A stretch of DNA of 64,000 nucleotides from Fennellomyces sp. T-0311 (taxonomy: Eukaryota > Mucoromycota > Mucoromycetes > Mucorales > Lichtheimiaceae): assembly GCA_025266875.1 (NCBI GenBank), contig JALLLT010000006.1:1298704-1362703 (forward strand), in the 5' to 3' direction. Every line of letters begins with the position of its first letter. Position 1 is the first letter of the stretch. Positions 1 through 11,465 of the stretch are shown piece after piece. The position numbers were made by a program, and so were the translations under genes. The notes below the pieces were generated by a model. The model was not told where the DNA came from and did no database searches. It was given only the letters and a program-made list of their open reading frames with translations.

Positions 1-55
1 TCAGAAACTGTCCAAAATTGATGGATCAAATCTGGCTTGTTGGGTTTCTTAACAG

Positions 56-252
56 CTGAGAAGCAGGAGTTGAAGAAGGCTGCTGAAGAAGATGGTCAGC
101 GTTTGTCAGATGAACTTGACACAGCAATTCTAGGTGGCCATAACAATTCGTGTGGTATAGAGGGTATTGACCTTATCCCAGATGAAGTGTCGCAAGATAT
201 TCACGCTACAGTCTCCGTTGATAAACTTATTAATGATGTGATGATGGAATGA
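56..252 (+). CDS. 3' end of an unidentified host gene (partial)
   Basis: An open frame ends with TGA at 250-252 and encodes about 65 C-terminal residues that are acidic and helix-prone, beginning AEKQELKK and ending KLINDVMME. An intron-like acceptor (tttcttaacag, 45-55) precedes it, and the frame upstream of it has a stop at 19-21, so the piece is read as a last exon whose upstream exons lie outside the window. I do not recognise the family. The coordinates assume that splice acceptor; the alternative is that the stretch is non-coding. Confidence 0.35.
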
Positions 253-1542
253 GCTTGGTATGTAGTATTTAAGAAGGGCGAAATCTAAACCTATTAATTG
301 CTAACATGTAAGGTAGTTGACAATCCCGAATCAGTTGCACAAAGACAAGGACACGATGAAGTGTAAACCCAATTCTTGCCCTTAAGACGTCATGGTCCAC
401 TCATAGATTTAGTTCCACCAACGCTCTCTCACCATATTTATATATTGCCCAACTAGTTCTATCACGTTTCTCATCGTCTCATCTCTGCCATTTGTACTTT
501 TCACTTATTGTTGTTGACCGCCAATCTGTAGTATTGGTTGGTGTTTTGACCCTTTGTATGATGACACCTTGAAATGATTACAATAAAGCTTAGGGCGGTA
601 TCTTTTGTGACTGTAAAAAAGACACGCATCAATGAGGATGGTGAAGGAGTTCCGATTTTCTCTAGAATGAAAAGACAGCACCATTTGAACGACCTTCTTG
701 ATTTGATGGTAGTTGAAGATGAATTGGATATTCAGATCATCCAACTTCTTAGAGAAAGGTTCCGGGAACTAGACAAAAGAGCGCAGTAGCGCCAAGCAAA
801 CCAGCATTTTTGCCTATTTTTAGAAATAAAATATTATCATCCGTTCGCTCGATATAATGGTACTTCAGATGAGTGATGTAACAATTGCTATATGAATATG
901 ACGATATTTTACTGCGTACTACCCCGGTGAATTGGGAATTATATCGCTATATAAAATATCATTATAGCGAGCGGTCACTGTATATAGTCGTATTCGGTAT
1001 TGACCAAAGCAGCAACACCAGCACATACATTCCTAAAGCATGGTAAGTGAATCTAATGAGTCTCTGACTGATTGATTCAGATCATGATCTAAACTGCCTT
1101 TTTATGTTGGGCCATGATGGTTTTGGAGCAAACCCCATGGTTATGGACAGTAATGCTTAAACTGCTTGTAAATATCAGGTTCCATGCATCTATTGTAAAT
1201 TTGTATAGTTTTAAATCGGAAACCTATGACTGGCGACTGCATATTTCTAAAGTAAGTCAAGGCTATAGTAAAGTTAAAGGAAGTTCAATATTTACTAAGA
1301 AGGTACGTACTCATAGATCAGTATAATCTGTATTTCGGTGTGTCTTCTGTATATATCAAATCGATCGTATAAGGTGTACTGTAGTATCTCCAATAAGCCA
1401 GGCACAGTTTGTAATCACTGTACGCGACGTCTCTGATAAAGACAATGTGGTCGCTGTCTGACGGACTTCCTGTTAAGTCATCGAACCAAATTCCGCGGTG
1501 GGTGAAGGTTCAGTAGCTATACCGCAACCTTTCACCTTCAAA
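253..1542. other. Intergenic region upstream of RAD3
   Basis: About 1.3 kb lies between the partial gene and the RAD3 start. It is AT-rich. The best open frame is 574-789 on the plus strand (71 residues, listed separately). A second, at 1114-1326, has composition like the non-coding flank and is not called. No RNA gene or known repeat was recognised. Confidence 0.5.
574..789 (+). CDS. Small hypothetical protein, 71 aa
   Basis: The frame starts at ATG 574 and ends TAG at 787-789. The product is charged, rich in Lys, Arg, Asp and Glu, with a C-terminal half likely to be helical (LLDLMVVEDELDIQIIQLL). No signal peptide, membrane segment or motif is visible. It could be an exon of a longer gene with unrecognised splicing, or a chance frame. 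Function unknown. Confidence 0.2.
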   Translation: MITIKLRAVSFVTVKKTRINEDGEGVPIFSRMKRQHHLNDLLDLMVVEDELDIQIIQLLRERFRELDKRAQ

Positions 1543-4500
1543 ATGATGTACAGTGTCCATAGCAATCGAATTACCTCGATCGTATCTTTATCGTGCTAAT
1601 CATTGTCGTCTCTACTAGATTCAACATTGATGATCTCGTTATCCACTTTCCTTATGAAAAGATCTATCCCGAACAATATCAGTACATGTGCGATTTGAAG
1701 AAGGCACTTGATGCGCAGGCACGTTGTGTACACCATTACAAAGTCTATGAATATAAAATTAATAAGTGGATCTAGGGCCACTGTGTTTTGGAAATGCCTT
1801 CTGGAACTGGCAAAACTGTTTCGCTCTTATCGTTGATTGTCGCTTACCAAATGGTATGTGCTGCGTGTTCTGTTTCAATGTGAGTTATGTTTGATGCATT
1901 TATTATTAGCAACATCCGGAAGATCATCGGAAGTTGGTCTATTGTTCACGAACAGTTCCAGAAATCGAAAAAGCGCTGGCAGAGCTTCGACAACTGATGC
2001 TCTATCGACAAGAGCAAGGTCTGGAGGATAGTTACTTTGGACTTGGCTTGACAAGTCGGAAAAATCTATGCTTGCACCCGGTGGTTTCGCGCGAACGAAA
2101 AGGCAAAGTAGTGGATTCAAAATGTAGAAATATGACAGCCAGCTGGGTCCGTGCAAAAGCTGGCAAAGGCATAGGCGCCAATCCGGATGCTATGGAGATC
2201 GATTCCAACGTCGAATTGTGCGACTTTTATGAGGTAACATCACCAAGATCATCGCTGCCAACTGTTGAAATATAAACTTATGGCGGCAAGTGTTAGCAAT
2301 TGGATGCAATGAACTCGCCCAATCCTATCCCGCGAGGAATTTATACACTCGCCGATCTGAAAGCGTATTGCGAGAAGATGAAGTTCTGCCCATATTATTT
2401 GGTTCGACGTGCTGTAAGTATCGCTTAGTTTTCCGATGCGTGGCACGTTGGTTGATACAGCGCTGAATTCAGATCCCCTTTGCAAATATTGTCATCTACT
2501 CGTACCACTATATGCTCGATCCAAAAGTAGCAGAACTGGTCTCAAAGGAGCTTTCAAAGGACTGCATTGTGGTTTTTGACGAAGCTCATAATATTGGTAC
2601 GATCTTGGGGTGATTAATTGGTTTAAAAATTGACCATGTACTGTAGATAATGTGTGTATTGATTCGCTGAGTATCGATCTGACGCGACCAATGCTGGACG
2701 CTGGCGCGCGGAGTGTCTCGCTTTTAGCAGACAGGATCCAGGAGTATGTGCGAATAACTACGCGTTCAATATTTCGACTGACGTATGTGTATAGGATCAA
2801 AGAAACAGATGCACAGCGACTGAAAAATGAATACTCAAAACTCGTAGAAGGTAAAGAAAACGGTGTGTTTATATACCCTGAAGAGTTTTCACCAACGAGT
2901 TGCTGGTAAATAAGGATTGCGAGACGCAAGCGCAGCAAGAGACGAAGATACATTTATGTCCAGTCCGGTATTACCAGATGATCTGTTAAAAGAAGCAATC
3001 CCGGGAAATATTCGAAGGGCCGAGCATTTTGTCGCGTTCTTGCGACGGTTCATCGAATATCTTAAAACGCGGATGCGAGTGATGCATGTAGTTGCCGAAA
3101 CTCCAGTATCATTTCTACAGCATCTGAAAGACGTGACGTACATCGAACGGAAACCACTACGATTCTGTGCCGAGCGACTCACAAGTCTTGTTCGAACACT
3201 TGAACTGACAGATCTGGAGCACTACTCGAGTTTACAGAAAATCGCAGCGTTTGCAACACTGGTTGCGACCTATGATAAAGGATTCATGCTCATTCTTGAA
3301 CCGTTTGAGACTGAAACTGCTACAATTCCCAATCCAGTATTCCATTTCACGTAGGTGAATTTTGTCACTGTTTCTATGGTTACTCATCATTTTCGTTTGT
3401 CTGTGCCAGATGCTTAGATGCTTCCATAGCCATCCGACCCGTATTCGAACGTTTCAGCACGGTGGTTATCACTTCAGGAACGCTTTCTCCATTGGATATG
3501 TATCCCAAAATGTTGAACTTTAATGCGGTTGTGCAAGAAAGCTATGCCATGACACTGACACGAAACTGTTTCTTACCGATGGTACAAAGACTGTGCTTTA
3601 CGCAAAAGAGAGTAAGCTGAATTGGCTGTCTTAGGTGATTACACGAGGATCTGATCAGGTAGCCGTAAGCTCCAAGTTTGAAGTTCGAAATGATCCTGCC
3701 GTTGTTCGTAACTTTGGTCAAATCATGGTCGAGTTCTCCAAAATCGTTCCTGACGGCGTGGTATGCTTCTTCCCGAGCTACTTGTACATGGAGCAGATCG
3801 TATCCATGTGGAACGATATGGTAACCAGGCACAAGTCAGTTTGTCAGAGCCCTGTATTGACGTTGCACACAGGGTATCCTGAACGAAGCGTGGAAACACA
3901 AGCTGATATTTGTCGAGACACCTGATGCTGCTGAGACTTCAATGGCATTGTCCAATTACAGAAAGGTAAATAACTCCATCATGAAGTGCTCCAGAGTTAT
4001 GCTAAGCCAGAAAACAGGCATGTGATAACGGCCGTGGTGCTATTCTGCTTTCTGTAGCCCGAGGCAAAGTTTCAGAAGGCATTGATTTCGATCATAACTA
4101 TGGCCGTGCGGTGATCATGTTTGGTATTCCTTATCAGTACACGGAATCACGCATTCTAAAGGTAAGATTGCACCTAAAGCTGCCCTCCCTTCGATTGGAT
4201 TGATATATTTGGGCTTTCAGGCACGCCTGGAGTATTTGCGTGACAACCACCACATCCGAGAAAATGACTTTTTAACGTTCGATGCAATGCGACATGCAGC
4301 CCAATGTGCTGGACGAGTGCTGCGGGGCAAGACAGACTATGGTCTCATGGTGTTTGCAGACAAGGTATATGTGGTTGCAAAACATCTGATAGCCGGGGCT
4401 CTAACACGCGTAGCAGCGATTTGCACGGGCCGACAAGCGAGCCAAACTTCCAAAATGGATCAATCAGTACGTCACGGATGCTTCTACCAACTTGTCGACG

Positions 4501-4629
4501 GATATGGCGTTGGTTATTGCCAAAAAGTTCCTTCGAACCATGGCTCAGCCGTTCGAAATCAATCAAACGGGTGTATCGCTGTGGACTTTGAAGGATATCG
4601 AGGCTCGACAGAAGACTACTGCGGCGTAG
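1543..4629 (+). CDS. RAD3: TFIIH 5'-3' DNA helicase Rad3/XPD
   Basis: This is the ATP-dependent 5'-3' helicase of core TFIIH, needed for nucleotide excision repair and for promoter opening. Fifteen exons splice into roughly 760 residues with no internal stop. Exon 1 is only ATGAT (1543-1547), giving MIFNIDDL like yeast MKFYIDDL. Further coding segments: 1619-1718, 1776-1853, 1910-2233, 2297-2413, 2473-2596, 2647-2743, 2795-2850, 2916-3350, 3410-3581, 3635-3820, 3873-3965, 4018-4161, 4221-4364, 4417-4629. Visible motifs in order: Walker A MPSGTGKT, the four Fe-S cysteines (in [27 protein letters not shown]), DEAH box [20 protein letters not shown], and the C-terminal [13 protein letters not shown] and [17 protein letters not shown]. 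Intron 2 (1719-1775) has a GC-AG boundary. It lies 188 bp upstream of, and in the same direction as, the cysteinyl-tRNA synthetase. Confidence 0.95.
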
Positions 4630-4817
4630 ATAATACCCACATCACCCGTGAGCAATTGGAAATAAAGATACGCTGTGAGTCATGCGCAGCGTTTAGGAGT
4701 GCTTTGCTTGATTTAAAAAAGCCCAGCCACCGGGAGTTCTTGATCGATTTGATGCGTCTGGTGTCTTTCGGCTTGCGCATTTCTGTCAAAAAGTACACTA
4801 ACCGCCCATTGACCACT

Positions 4818-7806
4818 ATGGCAACCTCATCTCGTGTGCAGCCTAAATGGCACACGCCGGCAACCGACAAGGACTCCAAGCCTGTTCTAAAATTGTACAA
4901 TTCAATGACGAAAACCAAGGCAAGTGTTAATTTATTTTTCAAAAAAAAAACTCTCGCGGGGTCCATTCGTGTAGTGGAACTCATTATTCTGTACAGAATG
5001 AATTCATTCCTAAGCGCGCTGGACACGTTAGCTGGTATAACTGTGGCCCTACTGTCTATGATGCAGCCCATATGGGTCACGCTAGGTAAGTTTTGCTGAG
5101 CGAAAGAAATTTAAAACACTAACCGAGGTTGTGTTCAGAACTTACTTGAGCATGGACATTATTCGACGTGTCCTCGAGTCGTATTTCGGATATCAAGTGC
5201 AGTTTGTTCAAAATGTAACCGATATTGACGATAAGGTAATCACTTGTTATCGACAGACACCGCATTGTTCGACTTATACAGGTGCAGATCATTCTGCGCG
5301 CACGTCAACAATACTTGTTCAGCAATCTGAAAGAGTCGACGCAGCAATTGGATGGTGCTCTTGTGCATCAGGTCGAAAAAGCATGGAACGATTATGCAGT
5401 ATCCAAGCTAGCAGCTGTAAAAGGTGCTGCTGGTTGTGCCACCTCGGACTGGAATGGATTTGTGATCAAGATGACTCCTAAAGAGCTGGCAAAGGCTGTT
5501 GTGGTCGATGAGAAGTTCAAGATGCATTTTACCGCCCTTGTAAGCTCTTTTATTGCTCCCATTTGCAGGTTATTCATTACTGTCATAGCAAGCTTCACGC
5601 GCTGCCATCGACGCGGCTAAGGTAGCATTGGCCCAAGGGAACACCGATAAGCAAAGTGCAGACGCATTGCTCGATTCGTCCCAAGATATTGTGTCACTAT
5701 CGCTGGATAAGGCTGTAAGTCAAGTTATGCTTGTGTTTCTGACAGATTAGCTCTTGACTTGACACCTATAGCAAGGAGAGAGCGTCACCGATGCCAAGAT
5801 ATTCCGTGATCTCCCTGCTTATTGGGAAGATATGTACTTCAAAGACATGAAGGAGTTGAATGTAAGGCAGTTTCTGTAAAAGAACGCGTGCAATTGAACT
5901 AACATTGCGGCTGCAGGTTCTTCCTCCAAGCATCAAGACACGTGTGAGCGAGTTTGTCCCTGAGATTGTCACATATGTGGAAAAGATCATTGCCAATGGA
6001 TACGCGTACGAAGCTAACGGATCAGTTTACTTCGACACTGGCCGTTTCGATGGCCACAACGGACATCATTATGCCAAACTGGCGCCTACATCCAAGGGTG
6101 ATCAAGCGCTTATCGAGGATGGCGAAGGTTCCTTGGGCTCCAAACTTCAAGGAAAGCGAAGCATGAATGATTTCGCTCTATGGAAAGCCTCTAAACCCGG
6201 TGAGCCTGTGTGGGATTCACCTTGGGGCAAGGGCCGACCTGGATGGCATATCGAATGTTCCGTGATGGCAAGGTAAAAGAAGGACAATCAGCACACGCGT
6301 GCCATCAAAAGCTAATGCAAGAGCAATAGTGCGGTTCTGGGTGATAACATGGATATTCATTCCGGTGGCATTGATTTGGCATTCCCTCACCACGACAACG
6401 AGCTTGCCCAGTCGGAAGCGTATTACAACTGCCCTCAATGGGTCAATTACTTTTTGCATGCTGGCCATTTGCACGTCGAAGGTCAGAAAATGAGCAAAAG
6501 TTTAAAGAACTTCATCACCATCCAGGAAGCTCTCAAGACATACACGCCGCGGCAACTGCGTATCTTTTTCTTGGCCCATCAATGGAACACCAAGATGGAT
6601 TTTAAGCAGTCGAGCATGCAGGAGGCTATTCAGATGGAAACAACAATTAAGGTAAATCTGACCATACACTCGATTTGATTGGGTGTACTGATATCAGCCT
6701 GACAGAACTTGCTCGATAATGTTGCTGCTTTGGGAGATCGTATTCGATCGGACGGGTCTCGTGGCTCAACTCTATTGCCCGGCGGCGAAATCACACATCG
6801 TTGGAGAAACGAGGAAAACGAGCTTACTTCTTTGTATGTACTTTATGGTTCTTTTTATGATTTGTGCTAATCCTTTGGTAACTCAGCTTCCAAGATCGCG
6901 TGGATGCGGTTCACGTTGCTCTCTGCGACTCGATCAACACTCCGATTGTCATGGATGAAATCATGGCGTTGGTCAGTCAAACGAACAAATATGTGGCAAA
7001 GGGTGCCAGTGTGGTCAACATTGAACTTCTCGATGATATCACTAGCTGGATTACAAAGATGATGGAGGTATAAGGAACGCGAATATGGGTTCATCACAGG
7101 CAGTCTGCTGACCCGCATGTAGACGTTTGGCGTGGATATGGGCACCAGCAGTAAATCCAACCCGGACAGTGACGTAAGTGGATTGCTAACGGTCAATAGT
7201 TATTCAGCGCAATTGATCGGATACATGCGTATAGAAGGAGTTCCTGATGCAATGCCTGCGCACACTGTCGTCGTTCAGAGACAAAGTGAGACAATTGGCA
7301 CTTGAAAAAAAGGAGCCCAAAGAATATCTCAAATTGAGTGATGAGCTCCGTGACGTCCACTTAGCAGACCTTGGTGTCGCTTTGGACGACCAAAAAGGTA
7401 AAGCAAGGGATTTCACGCAAATAGAGTTACCGTTAAACGCTTTGTACCTCTAGATGGCACTGCCTTAGTGAAGCTGCTGACTCCTGATGAAGTTAAAAAG
7501 GCACGCGACGAAAAGGCTGCGCAACAAGCAGCCAAGGAGGTCAAGCAGCTAGTAGCCAAGCAACAACGATTGCAAAAGGGCTGGGATCGTTTGCAAAAAG
7601 GGGTCAAGTCACCCGAGGAACTGGAAGCAGAACGGAAACAAGAGACCCCCGAGCCTTCCAAGAACCAGCTGAAAAAGTTGGCCAAGGATGTGGGGCTACA
7701 AAAAACTTTACACGAAGAATACCAAAAATACGCAGCATTCTTGAAAGAATCAGGTAGACAAGACAGTCTTGACTCATACGACGCATATCTCGGGCAGGGC
7801 AAATAA
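4818..7806 (+). CDS. CARS1: Cysteinyl-tRNA synthetase, cytosolic type
   Basis: A class I synthetase that charges tRNA-Cys with cysteine. Thirteen exons: 4818-4919, 4997-5095, 5139-5235, 5282-5539, 5589-5714, 5772-5861, 5917-6272, 6330-6651, 6706-6833, 6887-7067, 7123-7173, 7235-7397, 7454-7806. They join into one open frame from MATSSRVQ to QGK. Visible features: NCGPTVYD with a zinc-ligand Cys, HMGHA as the HIGH motif, NVTDIDDK, the long eukaryotic insertion (about residues 110-235), [25 protein letters not shown], and KMSKSLKNF as the KMSKS loop. The C-terminus is a charged Lys/Glu coiled region, as in eukaryotic cytosolic enzymes. Intron 1 is GC-AG with the consensus donor AG/GCAAGT. The start was chosen at the first ATG in frame with the [11 protein letters not shown] segment. 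No mitochondrial presequence is evident. Confidence 0.95.
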
Positions 7807-7937
7807 AAGGCCGTTGGTTGCTTTGTTTAAAGAAAAAGAATGGCACACACGTATATATACTACTAATATAAAGACTCAAAATGTACAAGATTAGAAGGAA
7901 AGGGAGGTATGATGGATAATGCAGTTGGTATAGTTGG

Positions 7938-9801
7938 TCAGAGACGCCACTGTCGCGGCAACGACTGGACAAGGCGATCTCGTAACCCCGTGGATTCGCG
8001 TTGGTGTGATGGAGGCGGTGGGGTGACACTGTTCTGTCCTTCTGGACCTGCGGTCATTCTCGCAGGGAGCTCAATGGCTGGACCATCGTTGCCACGAGCA
8101 GCCGCTGCAGCCTGATTAATCTGGCGCCGCATATTCCGAGGCAAACTGCGCGCCATCCATGAACGGCTAAACTCTTCAGCCTGATCGGCCCTGATGGTTG
8201 GGCCAAACATGCTGCTTGATGTAGTTGACGAGTTGTTGTTTCCGAAAATCCGCAAGGAAAATGGCGAGTTTGAACGCGTTGGATGCTCTGTTGAAGCCGG
8301 CTCCATATCCACATCCGATGCAGCTTTCGGCACATCCAACGAACAATCGTGTTTGCATAGTGGACAGGAAGCTGATTTGATGGTTAACCAAGGATCTAAA
8401 CCAGCTTGTGAGAAAAGCTTTGTTTTTGCAGACCATATACAAGCTGTTACCTATACACTCGCGATGATACTCGTGGCCGCAAGGTAGCTTGCGCACAGTA
8501 TCACCGGAAGAAAACTCATCCAGACAAATAACACACGCGTCATCCAAAAGATCAGCCGCCGATGCGCGACGTGGTGATGTGCTGCTTTCGGCAGTTTCGG
8601 CTTGGTTTTCAACCGAGATCGCCAAGGCTTCCGCGTTTTGCAATGCTTTTCCTGATCGCGTCGATCGGATGGATTCTGACGAATTGCGTCGTTGCTGCGG
8701 CTTATCTGCTTCGTCACCGATGGTTCGTGTTGGGAACAGAGTCAACATGGATGGATCAATCACCTTCTTCTCGGCATTCACTTGGAAAGCTTGTGTGAAC
8801 GGCGGTGGCAAGAGTCCATTTTCAAACATGAGTCTCTGACGACGCCGAATCCTCCATAGGTGATAATGCATGCCCACTAAAACAGCCGTAATCTGGTAAG
8901 AACCTGCACGTATGCAAGCTAATAATAGCCCCCGCCCCCTTCGATAATTACCAGATGCTAAGAAGCTCACGGCAAGCAGAGCAACCACAACAATGAGGGT
9001 GAATTCCCAGGCACTAGGGAAGCCTCCCACTGCAGGGTACAGAATCACTTTGACTCCCTTTTGATACGATGCATTGGTGTTGTTATCATGCATAAGAGGT
9101 GCTTCTTGCTGTAGTTTGCGAAGCAAATCCAGGCCGATATCCAAATCTACATAATACGCGACAATGCTGATGTTTCCCGGTGGAATGTTCTGCAAAGAAA
9201 AGCCCATGAGTACAAAGCACGCACACTGCGCAGGCTATCGTACCATGAGGCCAGCTCGTGGATCCTTTTCAAACGGTATTTGGTCGTATATGATGACTCC
9301 TACTGCGCCGTCCATTTGTGAATAGATGACTTTATCGGCGAAAGAGCAGTTCCCTCGCTGGACAAGAGCTATTTTGCGCTGATCCGTCAACAGTGTCGGT
9401 AGTGGTGTGCTGGAGTGGTTCTCCAGCTCGCATGATAGTCCGCGGTCATACAACACGCCCTGTTCACCTGTATTAGTGTGTCACGTAACAATAAGGCCCT
9501 TATAGCCTACGGAAAGCCCTGAAGCATCCGGTTGCGTCAAGTTTGTGTTGGGTACAATGTTTTGCTTGTAATTCTGTGGTTCAATGGCGGAATCCACACT
9601 ATCGATGGACGACGTGTTGGAGTATAGTGTGACAGAAGCTTCCAAAGAAAACAAGAGGTTCCAGGTACTTTAGGCGAAATGGCCAGTAAAATGAGCAACA
9701 GTAAAGAAGTTACCTGCTGAAATGTATGGGTTACTGCTAGAGAATAGACTGGCATGAACGGTATAAAGACATTGTAGCAGGCAGATCAGCCGAAACAGCA
9801 T
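7938..9801 (-). CDS. PA-TM-RING E3 ubiquitin ligase (RNF13-like)
   Basis: Six exons on the minus strand: 9801-9714, 9638-9511, 9459-9244, 9189-8952, 8903-8451, 8395-7938. Order of parts: a signal peptide (MLFRLICLLQCLYTVHAS); a protease-associated domain with the typical IALVQRGNCSFADK and GAVGVIIYD; a membrane span (TLIVVVALLAVSFLAS); a basic cytoplasmic stretch (LWRIRRRQR); a Ser/Arg-rich linker; a complete RING-H2 finger starting at CVICLDEF and ending at CPLC, with CGHEYHREC between; then a low-complexity tail. The family acts at endosomal, vacuolar or Golgi membranes, with the PA domain lumenal and the RING cytosolic. Exon 2 uses the acceptor that keeps the Asn-rich segment in frame. It is convergent with the synthetase (132 bp apart). 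Specific substrates cannot be inferred. Confidence 0.88.
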
Positions 9802-11465
9802 TATACGAGCAAGTGGAACAGAGCAGCGGTAACCGAAAAGGGCTTTTGTTTGCCGAGCTTGCCAAATAGAGTGAAAGCGCTTCTTATCGTTACTGTCGCG
9901 GATTGCTTTCCACTTGTTGGCTACAGGCTTTATCATTGTCTTGCTGAAAAACGTTGAGAAGCAAACCGTGTAGCCTTGTCTTTGCTTCGATTACCGGACC
10001 GAAATCCTGTAGCCTTGCCTGGATTGCAAAACGACTATCCGCTCCTAACTTGTTCCCGTTCGGTGATGCTCACGCCCGCCCATCATGCTATGGCTTTGTC
10101 GCCTCTTACTATGTTCTCCCGAGAGAAAACAAGATATTGCGAAAGTGTTTCATGATGATATGCATGTCCTGGTGCCTTGAGTTTCTTCAACTGTACTCGG
10201 TTTTCATCCGTGCTATATTTGCGTCGTCAGAACTTTAAATTCTTGCACAAGGCCAGCCGTACGTCCTTAATTTCGAGATGCGTGTCACTCGTGTGTTCGA
10301 GAACGTTTTAGCCGTCGTATCTAAAACACGTCATGCTCTGGCAGTAAAACTGATCCTGCCGTTGCCAGGTTCAGTTTGATTTAAAATCTCACGAGGGTTG
10401 CCAATATCTGTACGTAGGCGCAAACGCAGACTATGTAGGCCGATGCCCGCATGTCCTTATTATGCTTCAGAACTTCTGCATTAAGCGTTGTACACAGCTT
10501 GATTCGATTAGGGCTGTTCCAAAATGAGATTAAGCAGTGTAACCTCAAAGCAAAGTGTTTTCCTATGTATGTAGCTGAATTTATCCTTACCTGTCACAGA
10601 TCGGATCTACTTCGCAATTTATGAATCACTAGGAAAGAAGCCGCGCAACGTTGTACTAAAGTCAGAGTTTCAAAATGATCAAGGTACGTGAGACATTCGT
10701 GATTCAGGTATTGATCATAAGCCTTGGCCAAACGCGGATACGGTTGTCATGCTTTGTGAGCCAATCACGAATCCTACCGTTGTCGATCTTATGATATCAC
10801 ATATTGTCCCAAAGAAAATGAATGGTATTTTTCACGGAGCTTAACTTTATCCTTAAACGACGGAATACCTCTTCAACGGCAGCTCTCTTGTACGATTAAG
10901 TGTATTAGCTTTCCTTGTACGCATTGACTCGATTAAAATAGTAGATGGTGTACATTAATGCGGTGAAGAGGCCCGGTATCCATCATTAAGATCGTAAAAA
11001 ATGCGAGTGTCAAACCAAGATATTGGACGCAGAAGTAAGAAGTAGAATCACTCCGAAAACAGCCTACGAGCCTCAGTAGTTTAACATCAAGTGCCAAATG
11101 GTTTGTATGATCAGAAACATTAAGGGAGCAATCGAGGAAGCAAAGCCAGCACTGAAAAAAAGGGCAAGTCGAAGCGCAGTTGATCAAAGGATAATTAAAA
11201 ATAACAGCTCATGCAAGTCGCTTAGTGATGATCGGGTTGCTTCAGTAACCACTGTAGTCTTCTAATGGGGCATGTGCTGACTAATTTGGCCCAGGATTAA
11301 CGGTGCCAGTGTTGTTCTACAGTAATTACGATAGCAGATGCCTGTAACACAGACGTAAAGTTTGGCAACTGCAGTTTTAAAACCCGGCGGTGTAATTAAG
11401 CAACGACGTGGCAAAATCAAAGGGTCATATTCCATAACGGAGAGTCCTACTTCTGTTTGAATTGA
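9802..11465. other. Intergenic region, 1.66 kb
   Basis: Divergent spacer between the RING gene (-) and the acetyl-CoA transporter gene (+), so it probably holds both promoters. The minus-strand frame opens 45 codons upstream of the RING signal peptide (from 9936), but that extension would bury the signal peptide and is not favoured. Other frames (for example 9954-10238 + and 10933-11187 -) show no family resemblance. No RNA gene or repeat was recognised. Confidence 0.45.

Noticed and set aside
4616..5080. 154-codon minus-strand frame over the RAD3/CARS boundary
   Set aside because: It is antisense to well-supported exons and has no family resemblance.
9802..9936. N-terminal extension of the RING protein to ATG 9936
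   Set aside because: It would place 45 basic residues before a clear signal peptide; the internal ATG at 9801 fits the family better.
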